64,000 nucleotides of DNA, taken from Oscillatoriales cyanobacterium. Lineage in GTDB: Bacteria; Cyanobacteriota; Cyanobacteriia; Cyanobacteriales; Microcoleaceae. A program made the position numbers and the translations under genes. Each line of letters starts with the position of its first letter. The stretch's first letter is position 1. The stretch is taken from assembly GCA_004292955.1 (NCBI GenBank), contig RDXX01000016.1, positions 1 through 64,000 of the forward strand, read 5' to 3'. Shown here piece after piece: positions 18,391 to 26,293 of this stretch. A model generated the notes under the pieces. The model worked only from the letters and a program-made list of their open reading frames with translations, was not told where the DNA came from and did not search any database.

Positions 18391-19826
18391 AAAATACTAC
18401 AGCTTGGAGTTTTTTGGTTGGTTGTAATCAGTCTCTTGACTACCGAACAGTGGTCGCCCCAAATTTCATGTGTGAGTCTGGTATAGCTGGTTTACTTGCT
18501 AGAGTAACAGAAGGAGACTTGACGGAAAAAGGAACAGCATTCTACCGAGAAATTCATAACTCTAAAGTCGGAGATATAACTTTGATTTTCCGAGTAATAG
18601 AGGCAATAGCAGAAGATACTGGCATTTCAGGTAACGGCGTTCTCAAAGACCTTTTTGGTAGAGAAATTTATTTAATAGAAGGCATCGCTCTAAAAGGAAT
18701 AGTGCCAAATATTGTGACGACTGCGAACAATCTGGAAGAAGCTCACAAGCGGGTTTTAGGAGATTATAGTAAGTTTTGGGAGGCTGAGGATTCGGTTTCT
18801 GCTGTTGCTTCAGACTCTTTTACATTGCAGATCAAAGGAGAAGAAACGGGTTTAAAATATAACAAACTTAAGCCTTACGTCGCAGGTAATAAGGTTGCAG
18901 CTACTAAGTGGGAGCGCCTGTATCCAGAACCACAACGTTTTGAAGGTGCAATTCACTCTATTGCAATTTTTCCAGATGGAAAAAATATTGCTATCCGATA
19001 TGGCGATCGCAAAATTGTTGTTTGGAGTGTGCAGGACAAACAAGAACTCTATTCCTTGTCAAATTTAAGGGGGCTGACAGGAGGGTATCCCACTCCGATC
19101 GCGATCGACCCCACAGGGCATTTCCTTACAACTGCTATGATTGAGAACATCGATCAAAATAAAGTCAAAGTGTGGGACTTGGATGCAAGGGAACATAAAG
19201 ATATAGGAAACTTAGGAATAGGTTTGGCTCATAGAGTTACATCAGTAGCCTTTACCCCCGATAGTAAAACAGTTATTATTGGGAGTGCTGATAGTAGGAT
19301 TAAGTTGTTAGATGCTAGAGCAGAAGGGCTAGAAATTGGTACACTGTCAAGCCATGCTGGGCAGGTAAAATGTCTGGCTGTTGATTTGAATAATTGGTTT
19401 CTTGCTAGTGGGGACAGCAAGGGAGAAGTTAGACTCTGGAATTTACGAACTCACAAACAAGTTATACTTATTCAAGGACATTCACTGCCTGTTAATTCAC
19501 TAGCTTTTAGTCCAGACGGTCAAACGCTTCTTAGTGGAAGTGATGACCACACAATCAAGTTTTGGAATGTAAAAACAGGCGATAATTCTAATGTTTTGGA
19601 ATTCGATTATGACATTACATCAGTAGTTTTTAGCTCTGATGGGAATTTGTTTGCAACTGGAGACTACGGCGGTAATATCCAAATTTGGGATTTCCAAAGT
19701 AAGAAAGATATTTTTAAGGAGCGCGTACATTCCGCAGCAGTTACTTCAGTAGTTTTCAGTCCCGACGGGCGTACTCTGATTAGTGGCAGTAAGGATAGTA
19801 CAATTGCAGTGTGGCAGCAAAAATAG
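18387..19826 (+). CDS. WD40 propeller protein with novel N-terminal domain
   Basis: The 479-residue protein has seven WD40 repeats from about residue 190 to the end, for example GHSLPVNSLAFSPDGQTLLS and VTSVVFSPDGRTLISGSKDS, enough for a single closed propeller. The N-terminal 185 residues (WSFLVGCNQSLDYRTVVAPN, then FMCESGIAGLLARVTEGDLT, YREIHNSKVGDITLIFRVIE) are a separate domain I cannot assign. The ATG overlaps the GTPase stop (ATGA), so the two are translationally coupled and probably act together. It may be the sensor or adaptor of the GTPase. Confidence 0.8.
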   Translation: MKNTTAWSFLVGCNQSLDYRTVVAPNFMCESGIAGLLARVTEGDLTEKGTAFYREIHNSKVGDITLIFRVIEAIAEDTGISGNGVLKDLFGREIYLIEGIALKGIVPNIVTTANNLEEAHKRVLGDYSKFWEAEDSVSAVASDSFTLQIKGEETGLKYNKLKPYVAGNKVAATKWERLYPEPQRFEGAIHSIAIFPDGKNIAIRYGDRKIVVWSVQDKQELYSLSNLRGLTGGYPTPIAIDPTGHFLTTAMIENIDQNKVKVWDLDAREHKDIGNLGIGLAHRVTSVAFTPDSKTVIIGSADSRIKLLDARAEGLEIGTLSSHAGQVKCLAVDLNNWFLASGDSKGEVRLWNLRTHKQVILIQGHSLPVNSLAFSPDGQTLLSGSDDHTIKFWNVKTGDNSNVLEFDYDITSVVFSSDGNLFATGDYGGNIQIWDFQSKKDIFKERVHSAAVTSVVFSPDGRTLISGSKDSTIAVWQQK

Positions 19827-19931
19827 GCTATACTTTCAGTTCATCATTAAAGTAGTACATCAGAATAGCAATTTAGTATCGAGAGAAGTGAGTGAAGCGC
19901 AGCTATCCCGTAGGGAATCGCCCTTATCTTC
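19827..19931. repeat. TA-cassette boundary repeat
   Basis: The phrase AGCAATTTAG ... GCAGCTATCCCGTAGG (A)AATCGCCCTTATCTTCC occurs here and again at about 20481-20547; a shorter form is at about 22477-22520. The repeats separate small antitoxin/toxin genes and may be the homology through which the cassettes were exchanged. Confidence 0.6.
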
Positions 19932-20156
19932 CTAAAGTGCGATCGCCTTCATGCCGAGTTTTTGATGAACTTCCACAGGTTCAAGACTGTTTTCTCCTGA
20001 TTGTTTACGCTTCATTGACTCTAACAATTTCAGCTTAACTTCTTCCTTAACTTCTAAACCTGCATCAGCATCGCCCAAATATTCTTCTAAACACTGTTCA
20101 ACGGTATGTCGAATCAAGTCCCGCAGTTGCTCAACTGTCATATCTTTGACTTGCAT
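19932..20156 (-). CDS. Small antitoxin-like protein (orphan)
   Basis: The 74-residue acidic-basic helical protein (KDMTVEQLRDLIRHTVEQCL, then EYLGDADAGLEVKEEVKLKL) belongs to a family common in cyanobacteria and often found just upstream of RelE-type toxin genes, so a toxin-antitoxin role is inferred. Here no toxin follows: the next gene downstream in its direction is the WD40 gene on the opposite strand. The C-terminal residues (EPVEVHQKLGMKAIAL) may be altered by the boundary repeat. Confidence 0.6.
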   Translation of the reverse strand: MQVKDMTVEQLRDLIRHTVEQCLEEYLGDADAGLEVKEEVKLKLLESMKRKQSGENSLEPVEVHQKLGMKAIAL

Positions 20157-20235
20157 CTTAATCTCCTAGTCTGTGGGATTATCAATAAATAATAGCAACT
20201 TTAGTACAGTTGTCTCTGTAACTGAGCTATCCATT

Positions 20236-20442
20236 TCATGAATTTCGTTCCCGATCGACATATTCTTGAGCATCAATCCCATGCCAAATTTCCTTACCCA
20301 AACCTGATAATTCTAAAATACTGCGCTTGGGTGATAGAATCACCCGTTGACGAATATGTGTAAACAATTCAGAGATGAGTCGCATTTGCTCATCTGGTGC
20401 AAGTTTGAGAACCTGATTCAGTACCGTGCTGTAAGTAGACAT
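20236..20442 (-). CDS. Small antitoxin-like protein, STYS family
   Basis: This 68-residue protein begins STYSTVLNQVLKLAPDEQMR, matching a small cyanobacterial family of predicted VapB-like antitoxins; a paralogue starts STYSEVLSQAQSLTPDEQQQ at 22209-22439 and a third N-terminus is fused to another C-terminus at 22532-22864. The C-terminus, ELSGLGKEIWHGIDAQEYVD, has the usual toxin-binding tail of VapB antitoxins. No PIN toxin gene is adjacent, so it appears orphaned. Confidence 0.65.
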   Translation of the reverse strand: MSTYSTVLNQVLKLAPDEQMRLISELFTHIRQRVILSPKRSILELSGLGKEIWHGIDAQEYVDRERNS

Positions 20443-20559
20443 AGACTCTGCATTAAGATTTTTGGGCTGATTGTCATTATAGCAATTTAGGATCGAGGGG
20501 ACTGCGCGCGATCGCAGCTATCCCGTAGGAAATCGCCCTTATCTTCCCTGCATTGCGCC

Positions 20560-20856
20560 CTAATACACTTCACGACGATGAGCAATAACAGTCACAACCA
20601 CCCGCTTTTGCTCCTCATCAATGTCATAAACAACCCGATAATCTCCAACGCGATAGCGATAGTATCCAGCTAAGTCGCCTTTGAATTGCTTAATATTTGG
20701 ATGACTGCGAGGGTCAGTTTTCAACATTTCAAAACATCGATCTAGCTTGCGTTGTAAAGAAGCTGATGCTTCTTCAAAAAACTCCTGAGCATCAAAGCTA
20801 AGAACCACTGAATAAAAATTCAGATTTTCATCAGTATTTTCGTTTGAGTTGCTCAA
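20560..20856 (-). CDS. RelE/ParE-family toxin
   Basis: The 98-residue protein has the RelE/ParE core: VVLSFDAQEFFEEASASLQR, KLDRCFEMLKTDPRSHPNI, KQFKGDLAGYYRYRVGDYRV and VYDIDEEQKRVVVTVIAHRR. The LAGYYRYRVGDYRVVY stretch is the family hallmark. It overlaps the upstream antitoxin gene by 26 bp, typical of a coupled antitoxin-first operon. The N-terminal dozen residues (NSNENTDENLN) look like an unstructured lead; a shorter start is possible. Confidence 0.85.
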   Translation of the reverse strand: MSNSNENTDENLNFYSVVLSFDAQEFFEEASASLQRKLDRCFEMLKTDPRSHPNIKQFKGDLAGYYRYRVGDYRVVYDIDEEQKRVVVTVIAHRREVY

Positions 20857-21061
20857 CGGTCGTCACCTTACCTGCTGCTACATCCTTTTTGGCTTTATTA
20901 AATGCTTCAACAAAGCCTGGAATTTTCAATAATTCCACCGTAGCTTCATTGCTTTCACGTTCTGCTAAATAAGCTAAAAAATCAGCCACAACGAGCAGCC
21001 GTTCAGGAGATAAGCTATCTATCGATTGCTTAAGGTTCTGGCGAAGTTCTTGAGTTTTCAT
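20831..21061 (-). CDS. Antitoxin partner of the RelE/ParE toxin
   Basis: The 76-residue protein (TQELRQNLKQSIDSLSPERL, then LVVADFLAYLAERESNEATV, then a C-terminal LLKIPGFVEAFNKAKKDVAA) matches antitoxins that commonly precede RelE/ParE toxins in cyanobacteria. It overlaps the toxin gene by 26 bp. It likely binds the toxin through its C-terminal tail and represses the operon. Confidence 0.8.
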   Translation of the reverse strand: MKTQELRQNLKQSIDSLSPERLLVVADFLAYLAERESNEATVELLKIPGFVEAFNKAKKDVAAGKVTTVEQLKRKY

Positions 21062-21172
21062 AGTTCATAGCTATTGAAAATTATTAGAGCTACTTGCCTG
21101 ATTATACCAGATAGTCTGAAATTCACCAAAGTGCGATCGCCCTTTTATTCCAAGACCAAACTAATTAACTCC

Positions 21173-21532
21173 CTATCTCAGAGGTTTTCTGAACCGATGT
21201 CCATCAGGTTCTACAACGACAAATGACCCTTTTAGTTCTACTTCAGAGTAATTTTCTATAACTCCTGCTAGTTCCTTGTGAACTTCATTTACCATTTTAG
21301 GTAAGACTCGAAGGTAAATTACACCTGTTCCGATCGCCCTCACAAAAACAAGATTTCCGTAATCTCTGTCTCGCGTAACCAGGATGCGATTTTCTGCTTG
21401 GGCTATTCTCAGTATTTCTTCATCACTTGCTTGCGCTAAACCCATTTGAGCAACAACAATTACATCATGTCCTGCATCAATCAAAAACTTTATGGTAACA
21501 GCATACACATCTTGATCAATCAGAAATTTCAT
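21173..21532 (-). CDS. DUF5615 PIN-like toxin
   Basis: The 119-residue protein starts KFLIDQDVYAVTIKFLIDAG with the conserved N-terminal D, followed by ASDEEILRIAQAENRILVTR and DRDYGNLVFVRAIGTGVIYL carrying further acidic residues of the PIN-like site. It is the predicted RNase of a DUF433/DUF5615 module; the antitoxin gene is 3 bp upstream. A second module of the same type is at 11347-12008 but is clearly diverged, so these are not recent duplicates. Confidence 0.85.
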   Translation of the reverse strand: MKFLIDQDVYAVTIKFLIDAGHDVIVVAQMGLAQASDEEILRIAQAENRILVTRDRDYGNLVFVRAIGTGVIYLRVLPKMVNEVHKELAGVIENYSEVELKGSFVVVEPDGHRFRKPLR

Positions 21533-21535
21533 AAT

Positions 21536-21769
21536 TTAAGCTAATGCCAAATGCACATCGACCGCCGCCACCAGTGCGATCGCATAACGCAAACACGCCC
21601 GAATATCATCCATTTCCAGATCGGGATAGTAGTCTCGGATAATTTCTCCAAAAGAAAGCCCTTCATTTAGTAATTCGAGAACGCTCTGTACAGTAATGCG
21701 CGTACCCACTATGCAAGGCTTACCGAAGTGAATTTGAGGGTTGACGGAGATTCTGTCCATTTTGACCAC
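21536..21769 (-). CDS. DUF433 antitoxin
   Basis: The 77-residue protein is a canonical DUF433 protein: DRISVNPQIHFGKPCIVGTR, ITVQSVLELLNEGLSFGEII, RDYYPDLEMDDIRACLRYA. It is a small DNA-binding protein presumed to neutralise and regulate the downstream DUF5615 toxin, with which it forms an operon (3-bp gap). Confidence 0.9.
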   Translation of the reverse strand: MVKMDRISVNPQIHFGKPCIVGTRITVQSVLELLNEGLSFGEIIRDYYPDLEMDDIRACLRYAIALVAAVDVHLALA

Positions 21770-21880
21770 AGAGCTATATGTCTCTTCTATTTTAAGTCAT
21801 CAGATAGGCGATCGCAACTTGTCTCTTTTCACCAGCGAGCCGATCGCCATTTTTTCCCAAAAGTGCGATATTATTCATCC

Positions 21881-22135
21881 CTACCAGGGAAGTGGACGAT
21901 CTTGACGCAATTCTCGCTGCCATTCCACAGGATCGATAATATCAGCAAAGACATTACTTGCTGCAATTTTTTCCAATATTTCAACTATTCTCTGACGGCG
22001 AAGCTCAGCACTTAAAGTCGATCGCTCTTCTTGCAAAGTAACGTAAACTTTGACAGGCTCATCGCCCTGTTTTGGAACCTCATTAGCCCATTCTAAAAGG
22101 TTTCCCTTCAATATAGCCTCAAATATTCGCTGCAT
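21881..22135 (-). CDS. Small antitoxin-like protein, QRIFEAIL family
   Basis: The 84-residue protein, from MQRIFEAILKGNLLEWANEV, ends with EKIAASNVFADIIDPVEWQR and ELRQDRPLP. The start four codons upstream (22147) is also possible. It resembles small cyanobacterial proteins that precede PIN-domain toxins, but no toxin is next to it. Its C-terminal 35 codons and flanking DNA (21863-21970) are duplicated at 22523-22630 in another gene. Confidence 0.6.
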   Translation of the reverse strand: MQRIFEAILKGNLLEWANEVPKQGDEPVKVYVTLQEERSTLSAELRRQRIVEILEKIAASNVFADIIDPVEWQRELRQDRPLPW

Positions 22136-22208
22136 AGCTAATATCAACTATTCTTTATTTTTATTATTATAGCTCTTGATGACTGCCTCGCCCCTTTTCT
22201 TTCCTCTC

Positions 22209-22439
22209 TTACTCATCCCATTCTGCTCTAAGTTGCAACTGGAATTCCAAAGCATCCACACGATACGGCAAAAAACCGCGCCATCTCTTTAAATTTTTCC
22301 TGGACAATCTTTCACTGCTACCCTGAATATGGGTTGTTAGGCGATCGCGCATCAAAGCTGACAATACTTCTAAAAGCTGCTGTTGCTCGTCAGGAGTGAG
22401 ACTTTGAGCCTGACTCAGTACCTCGCTATAAGTAGACAT
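22209..22439 (-). CDS. Small antitoxin-like protein, STYS family
   Basis: The 76-residue protein starts STYSEVLSQAQSLTPDEQQQ then LLEVLSALMRDRLTTHIQG, close to the N-terminus of the protein at 20236-20442. The C-terminal SRKNLKRWRGFLPYRVDALE region differs. It is a predicted antitoxin without an adjacent toxin. Confidence 0.6.
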   Translation of the reverse strand: MSTYSEVLSQAQSLTPDEQQQLLEVLSALMRDRLTTHIQGSSERLSRKNLKRWRGFLPYRVDALEFQLQLRAEWDE

Positions 22440-22531
22440 AGGCTTTATGTTGAGATTTTTTGGCTGATTGTTATTATAGCAATTTAGGAGCTAGGGAAGC
22501 GCGATCGCCTTTATCTTTCCAAAGTGCGATA

Positions 22532-22864
22532 TTATTCATCCCTACCAGGAAGTGGACGATCTTGACGCAACTCTCGCTGCCATTCCACCGGATCGCTAAT
22601 ATCCTCAAAGACATTACTTGCTGCAATTTTTTCTACCAACAGCTTCAATTTGAGTTCTTGGGAGGATATCCCCCGATCGCGACCAGCTTTATAATCTTGC
22701 CAAGCAGCTTCACTCTCTGCTATTTCTTCTGCTGAAATCACTTCATCATCTTCTGCAACTTCTTCTCGTAACTGAATCATTTTTTTCAAGTCTTCTAATA
22801 ACCGCAGTTGGTCTGCAAGCGTGAGGCTTTTAACTTGATTCAGTACCTTGCTATAAGTAAACAT
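22532..22864 (-). CDS. Chimeric antitoxin-like protein
   Basis: The 110-residue protein from FTYSKVLNQVKSLTLADQLR is of the STYS type at its N-terminus, then has an acidic middle (EEVAEDDEVISAEEIAESEA). Its C-terminus, EKIAASNVFEDISDPVEWQR and ELRQDRPLPGRDE, is almost identical to that of the unrelated small protein at 21881-22135, including at the DNA level. It thus looks like a recombinant. The ATG at 22864 is preferred to one 15 codons upstream, since it aligns with the paralogues. Confidence 0.6.
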   Translation of the reverse strand: MFTYSKVLNQVKSLTLADQLRLLEDLKKMIQLREEVAEDDEVISAEEIAESEAAWQDYKAGRDRGISSQELKLKLLVEKIAASNVFEDISDPVEWQRELRQDRPLPGRDE

Positions 22865-22967
22865 AGACTTGGTTGTAAGAGTTTTTGCTTGCTCTCTATT
22901 ATATCTCAATTTACAATTCTGGGAAATGCGATCGCCCTTTTATTCCCAAAGTGCGATCGCTCTTATA

Positions 22968-23165
22968 CTATCTTGCACAATTTGTTGGCTGCTGCGAATT
23001 CACCTCAAAGGCGATCGCAAACTCCACTTGCGGCAGCAATCTTTTGATAATCCGCAAGTGTTCCTCGCCGTCGTTTCGGCGGCGAAAACGCGCCACAGTC
23101 AGGCGTTGCAGGTTGGGCAGGTGACGGTAAATCACCCACGGGTAAAGTTGTTGTTTGTAGTTCAT
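22968..23165 (-). CDS. Conserved small cyanobacterial protein, NYKQQLYPW family
   Basis: The 65-residue basic protein, from NYKQQLYPWVIYRHLPNLQR to VARFRRRNDGEEHLRIIKRL and LPQVEFAIAFEV, matches a small protein family seen repeatedly in cyanobacterial genomes, with the RFRRRNxxEEHLRxxxRL core. Function unknown. The ATG at 23165 is chosen from this family start; nine further codons are open upstream. Confidence 0.65.
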   Translation of the reverse strand: MNYKQQLYPWVIYRHLPNLQRLTVARFRRRNDGEEHLRIIKRLLPQVEFAIAFEVNSQQPTNCAR

Positions 23166-23251
23166 CCTAGTTCTGCCATAGATTGCGGGCAAAATGAGAC
23201 ACTAGAAAGGCAGGGCTGATTTCCCGTACTCTGCCCTTTTGCTGTCTATAT

Positions 23252-23304
23252 AGACATAGTGTCTGGACAAAATTGTCTTGTCAAGCGGTCTAGACACAAT
23301 GTCA
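23252..23304 (+). promoter_or_regulatory. Palindromic operator-like sites before the XRE pseudogene
   Basis: Three related dyads lie in 53 bp: AGACATAGTGTCT (23252-23264), GACAAAATTGTC (23266-23277) and TAGACACAATGTCA (23291-23304, overlapping the ATG). Their shared GACA...TGTC half-sites suggest binding by a dimeric XRE-type repressor, probably the product of the gene they precede before it was broken. Confidence 0.5.
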
Positions 23305-23565
23305 GATTTTGTAATGACAAAGCGAAGACAACCTCAAGAAGAAGCTGGCGAATCACTGCTTAAAAAACTGAGAGATGAGTTAGGAATGTCCCAAGAAGAA
23401 TTTGCTCGGCAAATTGGGACATCGGTACGGACTGTGAGTCGCTCTTAAGCCGGAGATAACGTGCCGACATTCACAATTGCCCAAATGAAAGCTTTGGCAA
23501 ATTTTTTGCGATCGCGTGGGTTAACTCTTGATGACTTGCCCGATCGCTTTGGCCCGCCTGAGTGA
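23299..23565 (+). pseudogene. XRE-family HTH regulator with internal stop
   Basis: The frame encodes LLKKLRDELGMSQEEFARQI then GTSVRTVSRS, a TAA stop at codon 50 (23446-23448), and continues in frame as AGDNVPTFTIAQMKALANFL and LTLDDLPDRFGPPE to TGA at 23563-23565. The family consensus has a W-E pair (VSRWEAGDNVP) where Ser-stop is found, so two codons in the recognition region have been altered. The gene is broken in an otherwise intact frame. The 49-residue product would keep only half of the HTH domain. Confidence 0.8.
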
Positions 23566-23685
23566 GGAGGTGAGAAAAATAGGATACGATCGCCCTCGAT
23601 TTGCCTTCGATCGAACGAAAGAGGAGTATTTTCGCAGAGCGATCGCCCTTGATACTATATTATAAATAGATGGGAATATTGAGCC

Positions 23686-23823
23686 ATGAATAACGTCAAT
23701 TATGCTGGAATTAGCGATCGCAAATTAAAGCGATACATTCTCACCTACAGAGACGATCGCAAAGCTTTCTATGCCTATGTAGTGACTTTCAAAGCACAAA
23801 CTATCGAGGAAGTTCGCCAATAA
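23686..23823 (+). pseudogene. Chimeric ORF: DUF6887-like start joined to hicB fragment
   Basis: The 45-codon frame begins NNVNYAGISDRKLKRYILTY RDDRKAFYAYV, which resembles the small cyanobacterial DUF6887 family. It then continues VVTFKAQTIEEVRQ, a near-copy (nucleotide level too) of codons in the middle of hicB at 11040-11085. It stops at TAA, after which hicB-like DNA (TTCCAAGTTCGATCGACGATGAT) goes on. A fusion remnant of two toxin-antitoxin type genes, probably non-functional. Confidence 0.6.
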
Positions 23824-23853
23824 TTTCCAAGTTCGATCGACGATGATAGAATT

Positions 23854-24411
23854 TTAGTCCGCTTGTGAGGCTGCTGCACCATTTTCAAAGTTAAACTCAT
23901 TTTCAATTGATTCAAAAAATTGCGAAATCTGCTCAGTCGATGTGATGTGATAAACATTTTTGGTACTTCGTGCCCGATCGATATATTCGCGATATTTTGG
24001 GTTCAAATATTTGTCGCACAACCAAAGCACGCGGTAACTGGTAAGCGAACTCTTTAATATTGGGGTGTTTTCCGGCCAGCCTGCGGGTGGTTTAAAGTAA
24101 CCCGACATCAGTCTTTTAGTCACCCACCAGAAATGCACGTATAGCGGTAGATCGATAAAAACCAGGGTATCCGCCTCATCAAGTCGCAGCCAGAGGGTTT
24201 CTATGCAACCAAACCCGTCAATAACCCATCTGTCAGTCTGCAAAATTTCTTGATGGGCGCGCTTAAAATCTTCCTTTGGAACCTCAGCGCCGCCCGATCG
24301 ATATTGAATCTTGTCTAAGATGTGAAGGGGCAATCCAGTGATGTCCGATAATCTCTTGCTGAGAGTGGATTTACCGCCTCCGGTGTTGCCAAATACTGCT
24401 ACTTTTTGCAT
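23854..24411 (-). CDS. Adenylate-kinase-like P-loop NTPase
   Basis: The 185-residue protein has Walker A VFGNTGGGKSTLSKRL at its N-terminus (residues 5-20), then LPLHILDKIQYRSGG, DRWVIDGFG and LVFIDLPLYVHFWWVTKRL, the pattern of the small nucleoside/adenylate kinase-like (FlaR-type) family. Start: ATG at 24411 with AGGAG 7 bases upstream, preferred over the in-frame ATG eight codons earlier. A nucleotide kinase function is likely but the substrate is unknown. Confidence 0.8.
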   Translation of the reverse strand: MQKVAVFGNTGGGKSTLSKRLSDITGLPLHILDKIQYRSGGAEVPKEDFKRAHQEILQTDRWVIDGFGCIETLWLRLDEADTLVFIDLPLYVHFWWVTKRLMSGYFKPPAGWPENTPILKSSLTSYRVLWLCDKYLNPKYREYIDRARSTKNVYHITSTEQISQFFESIENEFNFENGAAASQAD

Positions 24412-24738
24412 AGCTACTCCTGCGCCCGAGTTCAAGTTTAATTTTAGCCGATCGACTTTGCGAACAAGTCCAGAGCGCGATCGACTTTTCGATACCGCTG
24501 CATTCTACAATAATTGAAAATGGTATGATTCCCCGGGTTCCGGCTGCTAGCGGCGAGGTGCGTACATAATCACCAAAACGCCCAGCAATGCAATCCACCC
24601 TCCTAGTAAATCGTATTTATCAGGAGCAACGCGATCGACAATCGGGCCTATACAAAAAGCAACAAAGATTGCATCTTATCTCCGATCGAATGTCTTGCTG
24701 CTAACATTAAATCATTGATTTTTCCAGGGATTACTGCG

Positions 24739-25176
24739 ATGGCTAAGTCTAAAACTTACATTGGCAAATTAAAACCTCGATATTCCTTCATGCTGAACCC
24801 GTATAGCGATATCCGGTTGAGCAAATGTCCGAAGTGTGAAAAACTGACACATCTGCGGAAATTTGCTTTGTTTATCTGGATTGAGGGCCTGGGCCCACTC
24901 ATACAGGGAAAAACCTGTCGCTACTGCTCTAAATGCGAGTTAATTATGGCGCATCAAGATGAATTGGAGGCAGAATTGATATTAGGCTTGCAGAAAATCG
25001 CACCGCAGGCGATCGGAAATGACTATTTTGTTGTCGGAACCTTCGATAAAAAGGTGTGGCAGGGCGGACTCAAAAATGAAGAGAATTATTTGAACTCGGA
25101 AATGTTCAACTATTTGGCTGATTTCAAAACAATGCTGGATTTGGAGGTTGAACCGGGAGGTTGGTATCTAGAGTAG
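24739..25176 (+). CDS. Hypothetical zinc-ribbon protein
   Basis: The 145-residue protein, from AKSKTYIGKLKPRYSFMLNP, has a likely zinc ribbon made of KCPKCEKLTHLRKFALFIWI and KTCRYCSKCELIMAHQDELE, with Cys pairs about 36 residues apart. The remainder (GNDYFVVGTFDKKVW) is soluble alpha/beta. ATG 24739 is taken rather than the one eight codons upstream because the conserved-looking region begins there. I do not recognise the family beyond the ribbon. Confidence 0.6.
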   Translation: MAKSKTYIGKLKPRYSFMLNPYSDIRLSKCPKCEKLTHLRKFALFIWIEGLGPLIQGKTCRYCSKCELIMAHQDELEAELILGLQKIAPQAIGNDYFVVGTFDKKVWQGGLKNEENYLNSEMFNYLADFKTMLDLEVEPGGWYLE

Positions 25177-25255
25177 GTATTCGATTTGGGGAGTTGCTGG
25201 TGCGATCGTAGGGAATCGTCTCTTATAATTAAAGACTTAGCATTTTATTTTTGAG

Positions 25256-25327
25256 CAGGTACGTTGTTGCGCTTCAGCGCTCTTTTTGGGATATTGGAAA
25301 GAGCGCTAAAGCGCAACAACGTACCTG
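25256..25327. repeat. 29-bp inverted repeat (stem-loop)
   Basis: CAGGTACGTTGTTGCGCTTC (with AGCGCTCTT, 25256-25284) pairs with 25299-25327, with one mismatch in 29 and a 14-base loop. It lies between the convergent zinc-ribbon and methyltransferase genes and could terminate both; it also has the look of a dispersed cyanobacterial palindrome. Confidence 0.8.
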
Positions 25328-25434
25328 GACTTAATAGTTGTAGCAGCGAGAGTTATTACTGGCGACGCACATTATATTTAGAAAATCAATGGGGTAGGCA
25401 CGCACCATCCACTACCCCTACAAATTGATTTAAA

Positions 25435-26220
25435 TCATTTAGGATTGCTATATAACTTTGCTTTTTCGCCAACGATCGCAGCGATGGGAACCGCATAATG
25501 AATTGCATCGCCTCGAAAATGTACGCCAATCCCCAGACTGTCAACACCAATATCTTCTCTAAAAAGTTGTCGCAGCTTATCGTCATCGCCGGGGTTGGGG
25601 AAAGAAGCAGCTAACTGCTGTTCTAGCTCCAATTCTACCTTATAAAATGCTAATTTGACATTTTGCAGATTCGCATCTGCGACTAATTTCGGCAACTCTT
25701 CCAGAGTCAAGGCGCGAGTATGAGATGGATCGCGCAGCTTCTCAATATAGTTGTAAGCATCAACTTTTTCCGGTGGCATTGCCACATCAGCAATCAAAAT
25801 GCGATCGCCCGCGCGACACACCCGAACCATCTCCGACAGCACAACATCGGGCTGCAAGAAGTGATGGAAAGCGTAACGACTCAGCACAATGGAAAAACTA
25901 TCATCGGGAAACGGTAGCGTTTCGATATCGCCTTGCAGCCACGAGAGATTAGTCAAGTTTTTTTGCTCTGCCAAAATCTGGGCTTGTTCTAGCATTGCCG
26001 GTGTTAAATCGATGCCCGTAACGCGATTGGAAACTGCCGCAAAAGCACAAGCCACAATACCCGGGCCGCAAGCCACATCTAGAACTGTATCCTTGTCAGA
26101 TATGCTTGCCATCTTCATCAGTAAATCGAGAGATTCTTGATTTGTGTGGCCGTACAAGTTAGAGAATGGTACAGCTTGACGGGTGAACTGGTCGATGATG
26201 GATTCGTGATATGCGGTCAT
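25435..26220 (-). CDS. Class I SAM-dependent methyltransferase
   Basis: The 261-residue protein has motif I TVLDVACGPGIVACAFAA (about residues 40-57), the acidic post-I residue in GIDLTPAMLEQAQ, motif II region WLQGDIETLPFPDDSFSIVL and post-motif SRYAFHHFLQPDVVLSEM of UbiE/COQ5-like enzymes. The substrate is not clear; in this subfamily small molecules and lipid quinones are targets. Standard start with MTAYHESIIDQF. Confidence 0.85.
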   Translation of the reverse strand: MTAYHESIIDQFTRQAVPFSNLYGHTNQESLDLLMKMASISDKDTVLDVACGPGIVACAFAAVSNRVTGIDLTPAMLEQAQILAEQKNLTNLSWLQGDIETLPFPDDSFSIVLSRYAFHHFLQPDVVLSEMVRVCRAGDRILIADVAMPPEKVDAYNYIEKLRDPSHTRALTLEELPKLVADANLQNVKLAFYKVELELEQQLAASFPNPGDDDKLRQLFREDIGVDSLGIGVHFRGDAIHYAVPIAAIVGEKAKLYSNPK

Positions 26221-26293
26221 AGTTAAATTCTGTCATTTTTTCTGACTAGCGGGTATAGTAGGAGTGACTTTTGCCACTCCTACAAAATTTATC

